NCBI GenBank assembly: GCA_943908365.1
Contig: CALTTH010000012.1
Span: forward strand, 1-64,000
DNA length: 64,000 bases
From: an uncultured Hyphomicrobiales bacterium
Lineage (GTDB): Bacteria; Pseudomonadota; Alphaproteobacteria; Rhizobiales; Rhizobiaceae
Direction: 5' to 3'
The position numbers and the translations under genes are program-made. Below the pieces are notes generated by a model. The model did not search any database, had not been told where the DNA came from, and was given only the letters and a program-made list of their open reading frames with translations. Of this stretch, positions 26,187-34,974 are shown piece by piece. Within the stretch, counting starts at the first letter, position 1; each line of letters opens with the position of its first letter.

Positions 26187-26606
26187 ATGAAACTCGATCT
26201 GACAGTCACAGACAGTCCTGCCGCTGAAGACATTGCGGCAATCGGTGCCAATCTCTCCACGTTCAACGATGCCGATGTCGGCCCCGCTGGCAGGATGCCG
26301 CTTGCCGTCATCGTTCGTGGAGAGGCCGACGCGCTGCTCGCCGGGATCAATGGATACACCGCTTGGGGCTGGCTTTACGTGCAGTGGCTCTGGGTTCACG
26401 AAAGTCTTCGCGGCCAGCAGATGGCGGGCCGCATGTTGGCGGCAGCGGAGGAGAAGGCCAAGGCGCGTGGTTGTCACTCCGCGTGGATCGATACCTTCAA
26501 TCCGGTGGCGGAAAAGGCCTATACCCGTCAGGGTTACGAGGTGTTCGGAGAACTTCCGGATTTTCCCATCGGGCGCACCCGGAAGTTTTTGAAAAAGCGG
26601 CTTTGA
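26187..26606 (+). CDS. GNAT-family N-acetyltransferase
   Basis: A 139-residue acetyltransferase with the acetyl-CoA loop HESLRGQQMAGRMLAAAEEKAKARGC and the following strand and helix AWIDTFNPVAEKAYTRQGYEVFGEL. It ends 21 bases from the convergent anmK gene. The substrate is unknown. ATG 26187 has GGAGCGCTCC upstream. Confidence 0.85.
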   Translation: MKLDLTVTDSPAAEDIAAIGANLSTFNDADVGPAGRMPLAVIVRGEADALLAGINGYTAWGWLYVQWLWVHESLRGQQMAGRMLAAAEEKAKARGCHSAWIDTFNPVAEKAYTRQGYEVFGELPDFPIGRTRKFLKKRL

Positions 26607-26627
26607 TCAGCTTCGAATGAAGCCTAC

Positions 26628-27743
26628 TCAGGCTGCCAGTCGCCCACCGGTCATCGGCTCGGGTGCGCCCGTGGTCGTCGGGAAGCTGATCGGCATGTTG
26701 CGCAGCACGCGTACCGCCAGAAAGGCGAAACACTCCGCCTCTACGGCATCGCCTCGCCAGCCCAGCGTTTCGGCAGGCTGTGCATTCACACGGGCGCGCT
26801 CCGCCAGCATTCTCATCAGCGTCGGATTATGACGCCCGCCGCCGCTGACGAACAACCGTTCCGGCCTCTGCGGAAGGAGATCGAGTGCCTTGCCGACGGC
26901 AGAGGCGGTGAAGGCGGTCAGCGTCGCCGCACCATCTTCCAGCGAGAGGCCGTCTGCCATGCTCGCGCCGAAGTCGAAGCGATCCAGCGATTTCGGGAAT
27001 TTTGCAGTGAGATAGGGATGCCGTAGAAGCTTTGAGAGGCGCTCTTCGTTGACCTGCCCCGATGCGGCAATCACGCCGTCACGGTCCATATCGCCACGCC
27101 CATGCTGCTTGATCCAGTCATTGATCGGCGCATTGGCAGGGCCGGTATCGAAAGCCACGACATGGCCTTTGCCGTCACTCCAGGTGACGTTGGCAACGCC
27201 ACCCAGATTGAGGATGGCAGCACTCCCCTCCTGCGCCACGCCTTTCAGAAGTGCGGAGTGGTAGGCGGCGGCAAGCGGCGCGCCTTGGCCACCGGCGCGC
27301 ACATCGGCGCTGCGAAAATCATAGGCCACCTTTGTGCCGAGAAGCTTCGCCATCAATTCGCCGTCGCCCAGTTGCCGCGTGGCGCCAAGGCGCCCCGACT
27401 GCGGCGCGCGGTGCAGCACCGTTTGGCCGTGAAAGCCGACGACGCCGATATCGGAGAGGGAAAGTGCGGCTTCTGCAACGAGATTGGCAACGGCTGCGGA
27501 CTGGGCGCGAGTCAGTGCATCCTCGGCTCGGCCAAAAATCTCCGGCTCCGGGCCGTCGAAATTCCATTTGCGCGCTTCAGCCAGCGTTTCTTCCAGAAGA
27601 TCGCGGACGGACTGGTCGTACGGTGCCAGCGTATAGGCGCCGAAGCGCTCGACACGCTCGCCATCGGTTTTGAGAAGCGCGACATCGATGTTTCCGTCCA
27701 GAACGGTTCCTGTCATCAAGCCAACGGCCCAGATCGGTTCCAT
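26628..27743 (-). CDS. anmK: Anhydro-N-acetylmuramic acid kinase
   Basis: A 371-residue ASKHA-fold kinase that opens and phosphorylates 1,6-anhydro-MurNAc to MurNAc-6-phosphate during cell-wall recycling. Visible are the N-terminal phosphate loop (GLMTGTVLDGNIDVALL), GFHGQTVLHR, ILNLGGVANVTW, AFDTGPANAPIND and the C-terminal SGGGRHNPTLMRML. It is the last gene of the murQ-ABC-hydrolase operon. Its product feeds MurQ, encoded first in the same operon. ATG 27743 is chosen over 27758 because the family starts MEPIWAVGLM. Confidence 0.94.
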   Translation of the reverse strand: MEPIWAVGLMTGTVLDGNIDVALLKTDGERVERFGAYTLAPYDQSVRDLLEETLAEARKWNFDGPEPEIFGRAEDALTRAQSAAVANLVAEAALSLSDIGVVGFHGQTVLHRAPQSGRLGATRQLGDGELMAKLLGTKVAYDFRSADVRAGGQGAPLAAAYHSALLKGVAQEGSAAILNLGGVANVTWSDGKGHVVAFDTGPANAPINDWIKQHGRGDMDRDGVIAASGQVNEERLSKLLRHPYLTAKFPKSLDRFDFGASMADGLSLEDGAATLTAFTASAVGKALDLLPQRPERLFVSGGGRHNPTLMRMLAERARVNAQPAETLGWRGDAVEAECFAFLAVRVLRNMPISFPTTTGAPEPMTGGRLAA

Positions 27744-27754
27744 GTCGTCTCTCC

Positions 27755-28771
27755 TCAATGCGTGTTGATCATATCGCCGATGGCTGCCCGCAGGGCAAAA
27801 ATCCCGCTATCGACATGCCTGCTTGGATGCACCCTGTTGGTCAGAAGGGTCCAGGCGCGTCCCCTGTCGAAATCGACCCAAAGGCCGGTGCCGGTAAAGC
27901 CGGTATGGCCGATGACGCTGTCATTGCAGAGCGGACCGCCCGACCAGCCATCATAGGGGCGTTCCCAGCCATGGGTGCGCTTTGCCGAAAGCGGTTGCCG
28001 CATCAGCTGGACGACGGGATCGCCAGCTCCATCGCCGTCCAACAGCGATTTTGCATAGTCGAGAACAGCGTCCACCGTGCCGAACAGACCGGCATGGCCG
28101 GAGCCTTGCAGCGCGTAACAATTCTCGTCATGCACCTCCCCGCAGATCATCCGGTTTCGCCAGGTGCAGAACTCAGTGGCGGCGGTTTGTGCGGGGTCGC
28201 CGTGGAATGCAAAGCCATGCCCGGCATCCATCTCGCGGATGCGCTTGCCCATCAGCCGTTCCAGAGCGATGCCGAGCAGGATGTAGTTGATGTCCGAATA
28301 GGCGGGCTCACTATCGCGCCATTCGCGCTGAAGAACGAAGGCGCGCAGACGATCCGGATCGTCGCCATAGGTGTAGATCGGCTCGACCGCCGGAAAGGGG
28401 GTCTGGTGGCCCAGGCACTGGCGGAAGGTGACTTTTCGTTCCAAGCAATCGGGAGCGTACTGCCGGAAATCCGGAATGAGGGTGGTGATGGGGCTGTCGA
28501 GATCGATCACGCCGGCGACGGCCAGTTCGAGGATCTTGCGGGTGGTGAAGATGACCTTGGTCAAAGAGGCAAGGTCGAACCAGGTATCGAGCGCCATCGG
28601 ACGTTCGCCACCGACCTTTTGCGCATGGCCGATTGCGCTCGTCAGGCGGTGGCCGTTACGGTCGATCATGCCGAAGACACCGCCCGGAATACGGCCCGCA
28701 TCGACGGCCTCTTTCAGCAGGTCAAAACCAGCGTCGAAAGGGCTCAGGAGCGGCGAGGATGGCTCGACCAT
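27755..28771 (-). CDS. AmpC-fold serine hydrolase (beta-lactamase family)
   Basis: A 338-residue serine hydrolase with the three class C motifs: SLTK (ASLTKVIFTT), YSD (PAYSDINYILLG) and HTG (IGHTGFTGTG). No signal peptide is present, so it is probably cytoplasmic and not a resistance enzyme. Placed between a peptide importer and anmK, it may cleave peptides from imported muropeptides. From memory, a beta-lactamase-fold amidase plays that part in the Bacillus subtilis murQ operon. That role is inference. It begins 14 bases after the ATPase stop. Confidence 0.82.
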   Translation of the reverse strand: MVEPSSPLLSPFDAGFDLLKEAVDAGRIPGGVFGMIDRNGHRLTSAIGHAQKVGGERPMALDTWFDLASLTKVIFTTRKILELAVAGVIDLDSPITTLIPDFRQYAPDCLERKVTFRQCLGHQTPFPAVEPIYTYGDDPDRLRAFVLQREWRDSEPAYSDINYILLGIALERLMGKRIREMDAGHGFAFHGDPAQTAATEFCTWRNRMICGEVHDENCYALQGSGHAGLFGTVDAVLDYAKSLLDGDGAGDPVVQLMRQPLSAKRTHGWERPYDGWSGGPLCNDSVIGHTGFTGTGLWVDFDRGRAWTLLTNRVHPSRHVDSGIFALRAAIGDMINTH

Positions 28772-28784
28772 GCATGCTTCCTCA

Positions 28785-30536
28785 TCAGTTCGTTGCCGCC
28801 GCTTCAAGCTTCACGCGATGGTCTTCGCCAAAATATTCCCAACGCGATGGCTGAGGCTCAAAACCCTCTGGACGCAGCAATGTCGGCACGGCCTCGGTAT
28901 TGAGTTCAAACCGCTCGTGCCGCCGTTCCATGGTCGGCACCGCTGCGATCAGCTTCTTGGTATAGCTGTGCTGCGGATTCGACAAGACGGAACGGGCGTC
29001 GCCGATTTCGACGATTTGGCCACCATAGAGAACGGCCACCCGATGGGCGATGCGTTCCACCACGGCCATGTCGTGGGAAACGAAGAGATAGGCAAGATCG
29101 CGCTCCTTCTGCAGATCGATCAGCAGATCGAGCACGCGGGCCTGAACCGAGACATCAAGGGCGGAGACCGCCTCATCCAGCACGAGGATGGATGGATCGA
29201 GCATCAGGGCGCGGGCAATGCACAGGCGCTGGCGCTGGCCGCCGGAAAACTCATGTGGGTAGCGGGTAAGACTATCGGCGGGAAGACCGACGCGATCGAG
29301 AAGCGCTGTCATGCGCGACGTGATTTGATGGTCGATCCGCATTCCTGCGGCAATGACCGGCTCGGCCAGCAGGCTTTGCACATCGAGGCGCGGATTGAGC
29401 GACGCATAGGGGTTCTGGAACACCATCTGCATCGGCTTTTGTGCTTCGGTGGACTGAACCGAATGCGCGCTGAACGATCCGCGGATGGGTTTCACCAGCC
29501 CCAGCAGGGCGCGGGCAGTGGTGGATTTTCCCGATCCGCTTTCGCCGACGACTGCCAAGGTTTCACCCCGAGATATCTCGAAATCCACCGCTTCCACCGC
29601 ATGGATGGCGCCTGCGGGGCGGCGTAGGAGCCCGGTGGTGGTCGGGAAGCGAACGGTCAACTCCTTGACCGCAAGAGCCGCGGGCTGATCGGCGTGTTTC
29701 GATCGAGGCGCGTCCTCGCGGACATGCTGGCCATTGGCAAAATGCGGCACGGCGTTCAGCAGGTGTTGCGTGTAGCTGTGCTGCGGACGATCGAGAATAT
29801 CGTCGGCTTTTCCCTGTTCGACGACCTTGCCGGACTGCATGACGAGCACGCGGTCGGCGATACCGGCAACCAGCCCGAGATCGTGGGTGATGAAGATCAG
29901 GCCAGTGCCGGTCTCGCGCTGAAGCTCGGCGAGAAGCGCCATGATCTGCGCCTGGACAGAGACATCCAGCGCCGTGGTCGGCTCATCGGCAATGAGGAGG
30001 CGAGGGGAGGCTGCGAGCGCCATGGCGATCATTACCCGCTGCAGCATTCCACCCGAAAGCTGGTGCGGATAGTAACCGAGGCGTCTCGCCGCATCGGGAA
30101 TACGCATCCGGTCGAGCGCGCGGAGTGTTTCGGCACGCGCCTCAGTCCCGCCCTTGCCTTGCAGGCGAAAGACTTCCTCGATCTGCCTGCCGATGGTGAG
30201 AACCGGATTGAGCGACGTCATCGGCTCCTGAAAGATCATGCCGATCTCCGACCCTCGGATGCGCTCCATGTGCCCAGTGTCGAGAGTGGCGAGATCCAGC
30301 GTCTTTCCATCTGCGAGCGACAGATCGATCCCACCCCTGGTGATCCTGCCGCCGCTGTAGTCGATGAGGCGGTTGATCGAGAGCGCGGTGACGGATTTTC
30401 CCGATCCGCTTTCGCCGACGATCGCAAGCGTTTCGCCCGCATCGAGCGTGAAGGTCACGCCGTCCACGATTGGCTTGATGGCTTCGCCGCGACCAAAGCC
30501 GACGCTGAGGTTCTGAACAGAAAGAAGTCGTGTCAT
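28785..30536 (-). CDS. Dipeptide/oligopeptide-type ABC transporter, fused double ATPase
   Basis: A 583-residue protein containing two full ABC domains (DppD-like and DppF-like). The first has GESGSGKSVTALSIN, LSGGMLQRVMIAMAL and LLIADEPTTALDV. The second has GESGSGKSTTARALLG, FSGGQRQRLCIARAL and ILVLDEAVSALDV. It should power import by the two permeases encoded upstream, with which it overlaps by 4 bases. The fused form resembles YejF-type transporters, which import peptides including muropeptides. Confidence 0.92.
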   Translation of the reverse strand: MTRLLSVQNLSVGFGRGEAIKPIVDGVTFTLDAGETLAIVGESGSGKSVTALSINRLIDYSGGRITRGGIDLSLADGKTLDLATLDTGHMERIRGSEIGMIFQEPMTSLNPVLTIGRQIEEVFRLQGKGGTEARAETLRALDRMRIPDAARRLGYYPHQLSGGMLQRVMIAMALAASPRLLIADEPTTALDVSVQAQIMALLAELQRETGTGLIFITHDLGLVAGIADRVLVMQSGKVVEQGKADDILDRPQHSYTQHLLNAVPHFANGQHVREDAPRSKHADQPAALAVKELTVRFPTTTGLLRRPAGAIHAVEAVDFEISRGETLAVVGESGSGKSTTARALLGLVKPIRGSFSAHSVQSTEAQKPMQMVFQNPYASLNPRLDVQSLLAEPVIAAGMRIDHQITSRMTALLDRVGLPADSLTRYPHEFSGGQRQRLCIARALMLDPSILVLDEAVSALDVSVQARVLDLLIDLQKERDLAYLFVSHDMAVVERIAHRVAVLYGGQIVEIGDARSVLSNPQHSYTKKLIAAVPTMERRHERFELNTEAVPTLLRPEGFEPQPSRWEYFGEDHRVKLEAAATN

Positions 30537-31375
30537 GAGGCCACCCGTCGCATGCGGGGATCGAGCAGGTCGCGCAGCGCATCGCCCAGAAGGTTGAAGC
30601 CGAGGATGCCGAGCATGACGGCAAGACCCGGGAAGATCAGCAGCCAGGGCGCCATTTCCATCAGGTTGATACTATCTGCCAGCATCAGGCCGAGCGAGGA
30701 GTTCGGCGGCTGTGTGCCAAGGCCGAGAAAGCTCAAGCCCGATTCCGTCAGGAGCGACCAGGCCAGTGCCAGCGTTACCTGCACGGTCAGTGGCGCGACC
30801 AGATTGAGCATCAGGTGCCGGGTGAGGATGTAGGAGGTAGAGCTGCCGAAGGTGCGGGCCGCATCGACAAAATCACGCGCCTTGATCGACAGTGCCGGTC
30901 CGCGCACCACGCGGGTGAAGATCGGCGTATAGACGAAGGCAATGGCGAGAATGCTGGTGAAGGTGCCGGGGCCGACGACGGTGATGAAGAGCAGCGCCAG
31001 CAGGATCGCCGGGAAGGCGAGCAGCACGTCCATCAGCCGCATGACCACACCATCCCAGAGACGCCCGACCCATGCGGCAGTCAGCCCCAGAACCGTCCCG
31101 ATCACGGCGGCAATACCGACGGAGGAAAAGGCGACGAGGAAGGATTGACCGATGCCGATCATCAACCGGCTCAGCACATCGCGCCCGAACATGTCGGTGC
31201 CCATCCAGTGGGCGGCACTCGGGCCTTGCAGGCGGTCGATGCGGAATTGTTGCAACGGATCGTAGGGCGTCAGACCAAGCCAGGCGGCAAGCGCCAGCAA
31301 CAGGTAGGTTAGGACGATGGCCGCGCCGACGCAGCCGCTCGGGTGGCGCATGAGGCGGGAGATCACCGATGTCAT
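30533..31375 (-). CDS. Peptide ABC transporter permease, DppC type
   Basis: A 280-residue inner-membrane permease with a cytoplasmic N-terminus (SRLMRHPSGCVGAAIVLTYLLLALAAWLG), the GTDMFGRDVLSRLMIGIGQS segment and the EAA-like loop (ARTFGSSTSYILTRHLMLNLVAPL) that contacts the ATPase. It overlaps the DppB-type gene and the ATPase gene by 4 bases each, showing a tightly coupled operon. Confidence 0.92.
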   Translation of the reverse strand: MTSVISRLMRHPSGCVGAAIVLTYLLLALAAWLGLTPYDPLQQFRIDRLQGPSAAHWMGTDMFGRDVLSRLMIGIGQSFLVAFSSVGIAAVIGTVLGLTAAWVGRLWDGVVMRLMDVLLAFPAILLALLFITVVGPGTFTSILAIAFVYTPIFTRVVRGPALSIKARDFVDAARTFGSSTSYILTRHLMLNLVAPLTVQVTLALAWSLLTESGLSFLGLGTQPPNSSLGLMLADSINLMEMAPWLLIFPGLAVMLGILGFNLLGDALRDLLDPRMRRVAS

Positions 31376-32334
31376 GACCGGCTCCCTAGGCGAATGCGTG
31401 GATCGAGCGCCACATAGGCGAGATCGACGAGGAGGTTGACGATCATGAAGTTCAACGCGACGAACAGCACCGCACCCTGCACCAGCGCGTAGTCACGCTG
31501 CAGGATGGCCTCGAGCGTCATGCGTCCGAGGCCGGGCAGGGCAAATATCTGCTCGACCAGCACCGCGCCGCCAAGGAGATACCCGAATTCGACACCGCAG
31601 AGCGTGATGACCGGGATCAGAGCGTTCGGTAGGGCATGCCGCCAGATGACGTTGCGACGCGCCACACCCTTGCTACGGGCGGTGCGCACATAATCGTCGC
31701 TCAAGACATCGAGCATGGCCGAACGGGAAATGCGCGTGACGGAGGCGGTGAAGGATAGTCCAAGCGTCAGCGCCGGGAAAAACAGCTGTGAGAGGTTAGC
31801 GATCGGATCCTGCGTGAAGAACACATAATCGCCCATGGCTGGCAGAATGCCGAAGCCTGCCGAGAGGATGTAGATGATGCCGAGGCCAAAGACGAAGCTC
31901 GGCGTGGATTGCCCGATCATGGCGAAGATGCGCACGCTGAGATCCGACCCCCGGCCATTGCGTGTCGCGGCGAAGACGCCGAGCGGCAGGCCGAGAAGAA
32001 GAGCGATCACCACGGAAAGGCAGGCAAGTTCCAGCGTCAGAGGGAAACGCTGGAGGATGACCTCGAGAACCGGCTTGCCATAGGTGACCGAGAGACCAAG
32101 ATTTCCTGTGATGACGCCGGAAAGCCAGCGACCATACTGGACGAGCCAACCCTGATCGATACCGAAATAGGCCGACAGCGCCTGCTTCTGCTCCGGCGTC
32201 AACAACCCCGCCTCGGTGCCGAGCATGGCAGTGATGGAGTCACCGGGAACGAGGCGGATGGCGACGAAGACCAGAACGGAGACACCCAGCATCACCAGCG
32301 GGAATGTCACGAGACGTCGTAGCAGATAGGTCAT
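31372..32334 (-). CDS. Peptide ABC transporter permease, DppB type
   Basis: A 320-residue permease: YLLRRLVTFPLVMLGVSVLVFVAIRLVPGD at the N-terminus, the extracytoplasmic region, and the EAA loop (YVRTARSKGVARRNVIWRHALPNALIPVI). The last helices include AVLFVALNFMIVNLLVDLAYVALDPRI. ATG 32334 is the conserved start; the frame extends to 32355. It pairs with the DppC-type subunit to form the channel. Confidence 0.92.
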   Translation of the reverse strand: MTYLLRRLVTFPLVMLGVSVLVFVAIRLVPGDSITAMLGTEAGLLTPEQKQALSAYFGIDQGWLVQYGRWLSGVITGNLGLSVTYGKPVLEVILQRFPLTLELACLSVVIALLLGLPLGVFAATRNGRGSDLSVRIFAMIGQSTPSFVFGLGIIYILSAGFGILPAMGDYVFFTQDPIANLSQLFFPALTLGLSFTASVTRISRSAMLDVLSDDYVRTARSKGVARRNVIWRHALPNALIPVITLCGVEFGYLLGGAVLVEQIFALPGLGRMTLEAILQRDYALVQGAVLFVALNFMIVNLLVDLAYVALDPRIRLGSRS

Positions 32335-32358
32335 GTCGTCATCCGCCTCATGCACGCA

Positions 32359-33873
32359 TTACTTAACGGTGACCTTGGAAAGGCCGAAGAGAGAGCCATC
32401 CGGGGTTGCCACGAAGTTTTCGACATTTTGCTGCTGGGCCGTATAGGAATAGCCCGTGTAGAGCCAGATCCAGGGCGAGACTTCGGCCAGATGCTTGTCG
32501 AAGGCGGCGAAGATTTCCTTGCGCTTGGCAACATCGGTTTCGACACGACCCTTCTGCATCAGGTCGTCCAGCGTATCATCAATATAGTGGGCGACCTTCT
32601 GAAGGTTGCCGGCTTTGGTCCAGTAGCGGTTATACATGGTGTAAGGATCGGCCCGGCCACCATTCAGCGCAACGGCCATGTCGAAATCGCCCTTGAGCCA
32701 GGTGTCGACATAGACATTGAGTTCCATCATCTTGATATCGAGATTGATGCCGATTTCCTTCAACTGCGACTGGATGACTTGAGCTTCGGCAGCCGCGGTC
32801 GGCGGTTCGCCCGTTGCGGCAATCACGGTTGCCGAGAAGCCATCCTTCAGCCCTGCATCGGCCATCAGCTTCTTGGCTTTTTCCAGATCCTTCTTGTAGC
32901 AGAAGAGGCTGTTCGGATCGGAGCGATAGAGCGGCATGGTCAGCGGCCCGGTGACTTCGCCTTCGCCGAGCAGAGCCGTGTCGAGAACATCCTGGCGATC
33001 GATAGCGCAGGAAATTGCCTGCCGCACCGCAAGCTCCGTCATCGGCTTGCGCGACGCGTTCAGTTGCAGCGCGTGATAAGAGAGAACCGGCTTGCGGTTC
33101 AGCGTCAGCCCGGCAACTTTCGGTACAAGCGTTGCGACCAATGGGTCGTTCAATAGGGCAAAATCGACCTTCTTGGCACGTAGTGCTGCAAGAATGGCGT
33201 TCTCATCCGGCAACACGCTGATGTCGATGCCATCGACACCTACCTTGCCGCCAGCCCACTCGGCATTGGCTTTCAGCACTTCCTTCTGGTTCGGCTCCCA
33301 GCTTTCCAGCTTGAACGGGCCGCTGCCAACGGCAGCCGTGCCGATCTTGCCCGAGGTGATTTCGGAAGCAGGAACGATCGCCGCATTGATGCTGCCCATG
33401 GCGGTCAAAAGCGGAACATCGGGCTGCGACAGGTTGAAGACAACCGTCGTGGCGTCCGGCGTATCGATGCTGGCAATCGAGAGATAGTTGGCGCGTGCGG
33501 CCGCACCTGTCGCTTGATCGAGGATGCGCTCGAAAGAGGCTTTCACGTCGGCGGAGGTGACGGCAGCACCATTGTGAAACTTGGCGGCCGGGTCCAGCTT
33601 GAAGGTCAGCGTCTTGGCGTCGGGCGAGAAGGTCCATTCTTTCGCAAGCGCTGGCACGACCTTGAGATCGCCATCCAGGCGGACCAGAGGTTCGTAGATC
33701 AGCTCAAGCAGGCGGATGGAAGAGAAGGCCGTCTGCTTATGCGGGTCAAGGCCCGTGGCATCCTGCGCCCATGCCATCTTCAAGGTGGCTGCGAAACCCG
33801 GTGCGGCGGTAGCCGTCAACAGGCTTCCGGCGATAGCCGCACAAGCCAGCCATTTTCGAGCGATCATCGTCAT
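32359..33873 (-). CDS. Periplasmic peptide-binding protein (SBP family 5)
   Basis: A 504-residue solute-binding protein. A signal peptide (KWLACAAIAGSLLTATAAPGFA) ends near residue 28. SBP_bac_5 features follow: DATGLDPHKQTAFSSIRLLELIYEPLVRLD, KEWTFSPDAKTLTFKLDPAAKFHNGAAVTSADV and RQAISCAIDRQDVL. It captures the ligand for the DppB/C-type permeases. Context with murQ and anmK suggests cell-wall peptides or muropeptides, which is inference. ATG 33873 follows GGAGAATAAAC. Confidence 0.92.
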   Translation of the reverse strand: MTMIARKWLACAAIAGSLLTATAAPGFAATLKMAWAQDATGLDPHKQTAFSSIRLLELIYEPLVRLDGDLKVVPALAKEWTFSPDAKTLTFKLDPAAKFHNGAAVTSADVKASFERILDQATGAAARANYLSIASIDTPDATTVVFNLSQPDVPLLTAMGSINAAIVPASEITSGKIGTAAVGSGPFKLESWEPNQKEVLKANAEWAGGKVGVDGIDISVLPDENAILAALRAKKVDFALLNDPLVATLVPKVAGLTLNRKPVLSYHALQLNASRKPMTELAVRQAISCAIDRQDVLDTALLGEGEVTGPLTMPLYRSDPNSLFCYKKDLEKAKKLMADAGLKDGFSATVIAATGEPPTAAAEAQVIQSQLKEIGINLDIKMMELNVYVDTWLKGDFDMAVALNGGRADPYTMYNRYWTKAGNLQKVAHYIDDTLDDLMQKGRVETDVAKRKEIFAAFDKHLAEVSPWIWLYTGYSYTAQQQNVENFVATPDGSLFGLSKVTVK

Positions 33874-33941
33874 GTTTATTCTCCCTCTGGTTGGCTGATC
33901 CCGTCCCTTTTCGAACGCCGGGTATGCAGCGCGTCTCGCGT

Positions 33942-34865
33942 TCAATTGGTTTTTTCAGTCAGCGCCTTGCGCAAGAAGCCGTCATGACGAACCAATGCCG
34001 CTTCGGCTTCTTCCCGGTTCATGCCGCTCAAGATCATCAGGATGGCGAGCTTCACATTGTTGCCGCTCACCGTCAGTTGCTCTTCCGCAATGTCCGCCGA
34101 GCACCCGGTCGCTTCCATGATGATGCGGATGGCGCGGGCGCGAAGCTTCTGATTGCTGATGGTCAGATCGACCATCAGGTTTTCGTAGGTCTTGCCGATG
34201 CGGATCATGCTGGCGGTCGTCAGCATGTTCAAGACGAGCTTCTGGGCCGTGCCGGATTTCAACCGTGTCGAGCCTGTGACCACTTCCGGCCCGACGACCG
34301 GCGAGATGGCGATATCGGCGATGTCGGCCAGCGTTGAGTGCGGGTTGCAGGTCAAAGACACGGTCTTCGCACCAATGGACTGCGCATAGGTCAGCGCGCC
34401 GACAACATATGGGGTGCGGCCACTCACCGCGATACCGACTACCACGTCCTTTGCGGAAAGATCGATCTCCGCCAGATTGCGCTTGCCTTCCTCCACATCG
34501 TCCTCCGCCCCTTCGACCGCATGGAGGATGGCGCGGGGGCCACCGGCAATCAGCCCGACAACCATACCTTCCGGCACGGAAAAGGTGGGCGGGCATTCGG
34601 AGGCGTCGAGCACGCCGAGGCGAGCGCTGGTGCCAGCGCCGATATAGATTAGCCGTCCGCCGTTGCGGAAGGCGCGAACGATCTCCTCCACGGCCTCTGC
34701 AATTTGCGGAATGACTTTGGCGACTGCCTCTGGCACGAGCGCATCGTCCCGGTTCATGACCCGCAAGATCTCTTCTGTCGGTAGCAGGTCGATCGACATG
34801 GAATTGGGGTTTCGAGCTTCAGAAACCAGCTGCTCAAGTTCCGCCATCAGGTGCAGGTGCGACAT
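33942..34865 (-). CDS. murQ: N-acetylmuramic acid 6-phosphate etherase
   Basis: A 307-residue SIS-fold lyase that removes D-lactate from MurNAc-6-P to give GlcNAc-6-P. Visible are GRLIYIGAGTSARLGVLDASECPPTF, VVGIAVSGRTPYVVGALTYA and the C-terminal helical part with NRSKLRARAIRII-like sequence. It opens the operon that continues with the peptide ABC transporter, AmpC-like hydrolase and anmK. ATG 34865 has GTGAGGACCC upstream. A palindrome at 34926-34940 lies in the promoter region and is a likely operator. Confidence 0.95.
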   Translation of the reverse strand: MSHLHLMAELEQLVSEARNPNSMSIDLLPTEEILRVMNRDDALVPEAVAKVIPQIAEAVEEIVRAFRNGGRLIYIGAGTSARLGVLDASECPPTFSVPEGMVVGLIAGGPRAILHAVEGAEDDVEEGKRNLAEIDLSAKDVVVGIAVSGRTPYVVGALTYAQSIGAKTVSLTCNPHSTLADIADIAISPVVGPEVVTGSTRLKSGTAQKLVLNMLTTASMIRIGKTYENLMVDLTISNQKLRARAIRIIMEATGCSADIAEEQLTVSGNNVKLAILMILSGMNREEAEAALVRHDGFLRKALTEKTN

Positions 34866-34925
34866 GGGTCCTCACTCGATTTTTTAACAGACTACGATCG
34901 TATATTCCGCATGTCAATTAATATT

Positions 34926-34940
34926 GGAATATATTATTCC
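34926..34940. promoter_or_regulatory. Putative MurR/RpiR operator upstream of murQ
   Basis: GGAATATATTATTCC is a perfect inverted repeat (GGAATA-TAT-TATTCC) 61 bases before the murQ start. A half-site, TATATTCC, lies at 34901. Similar repeats occur at 37202 and 43105. Confidence 0.6.
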
Positions 34941-34974
34941 GTTCATTGCGGCTCACTATCCGCTTGGATTGCAT

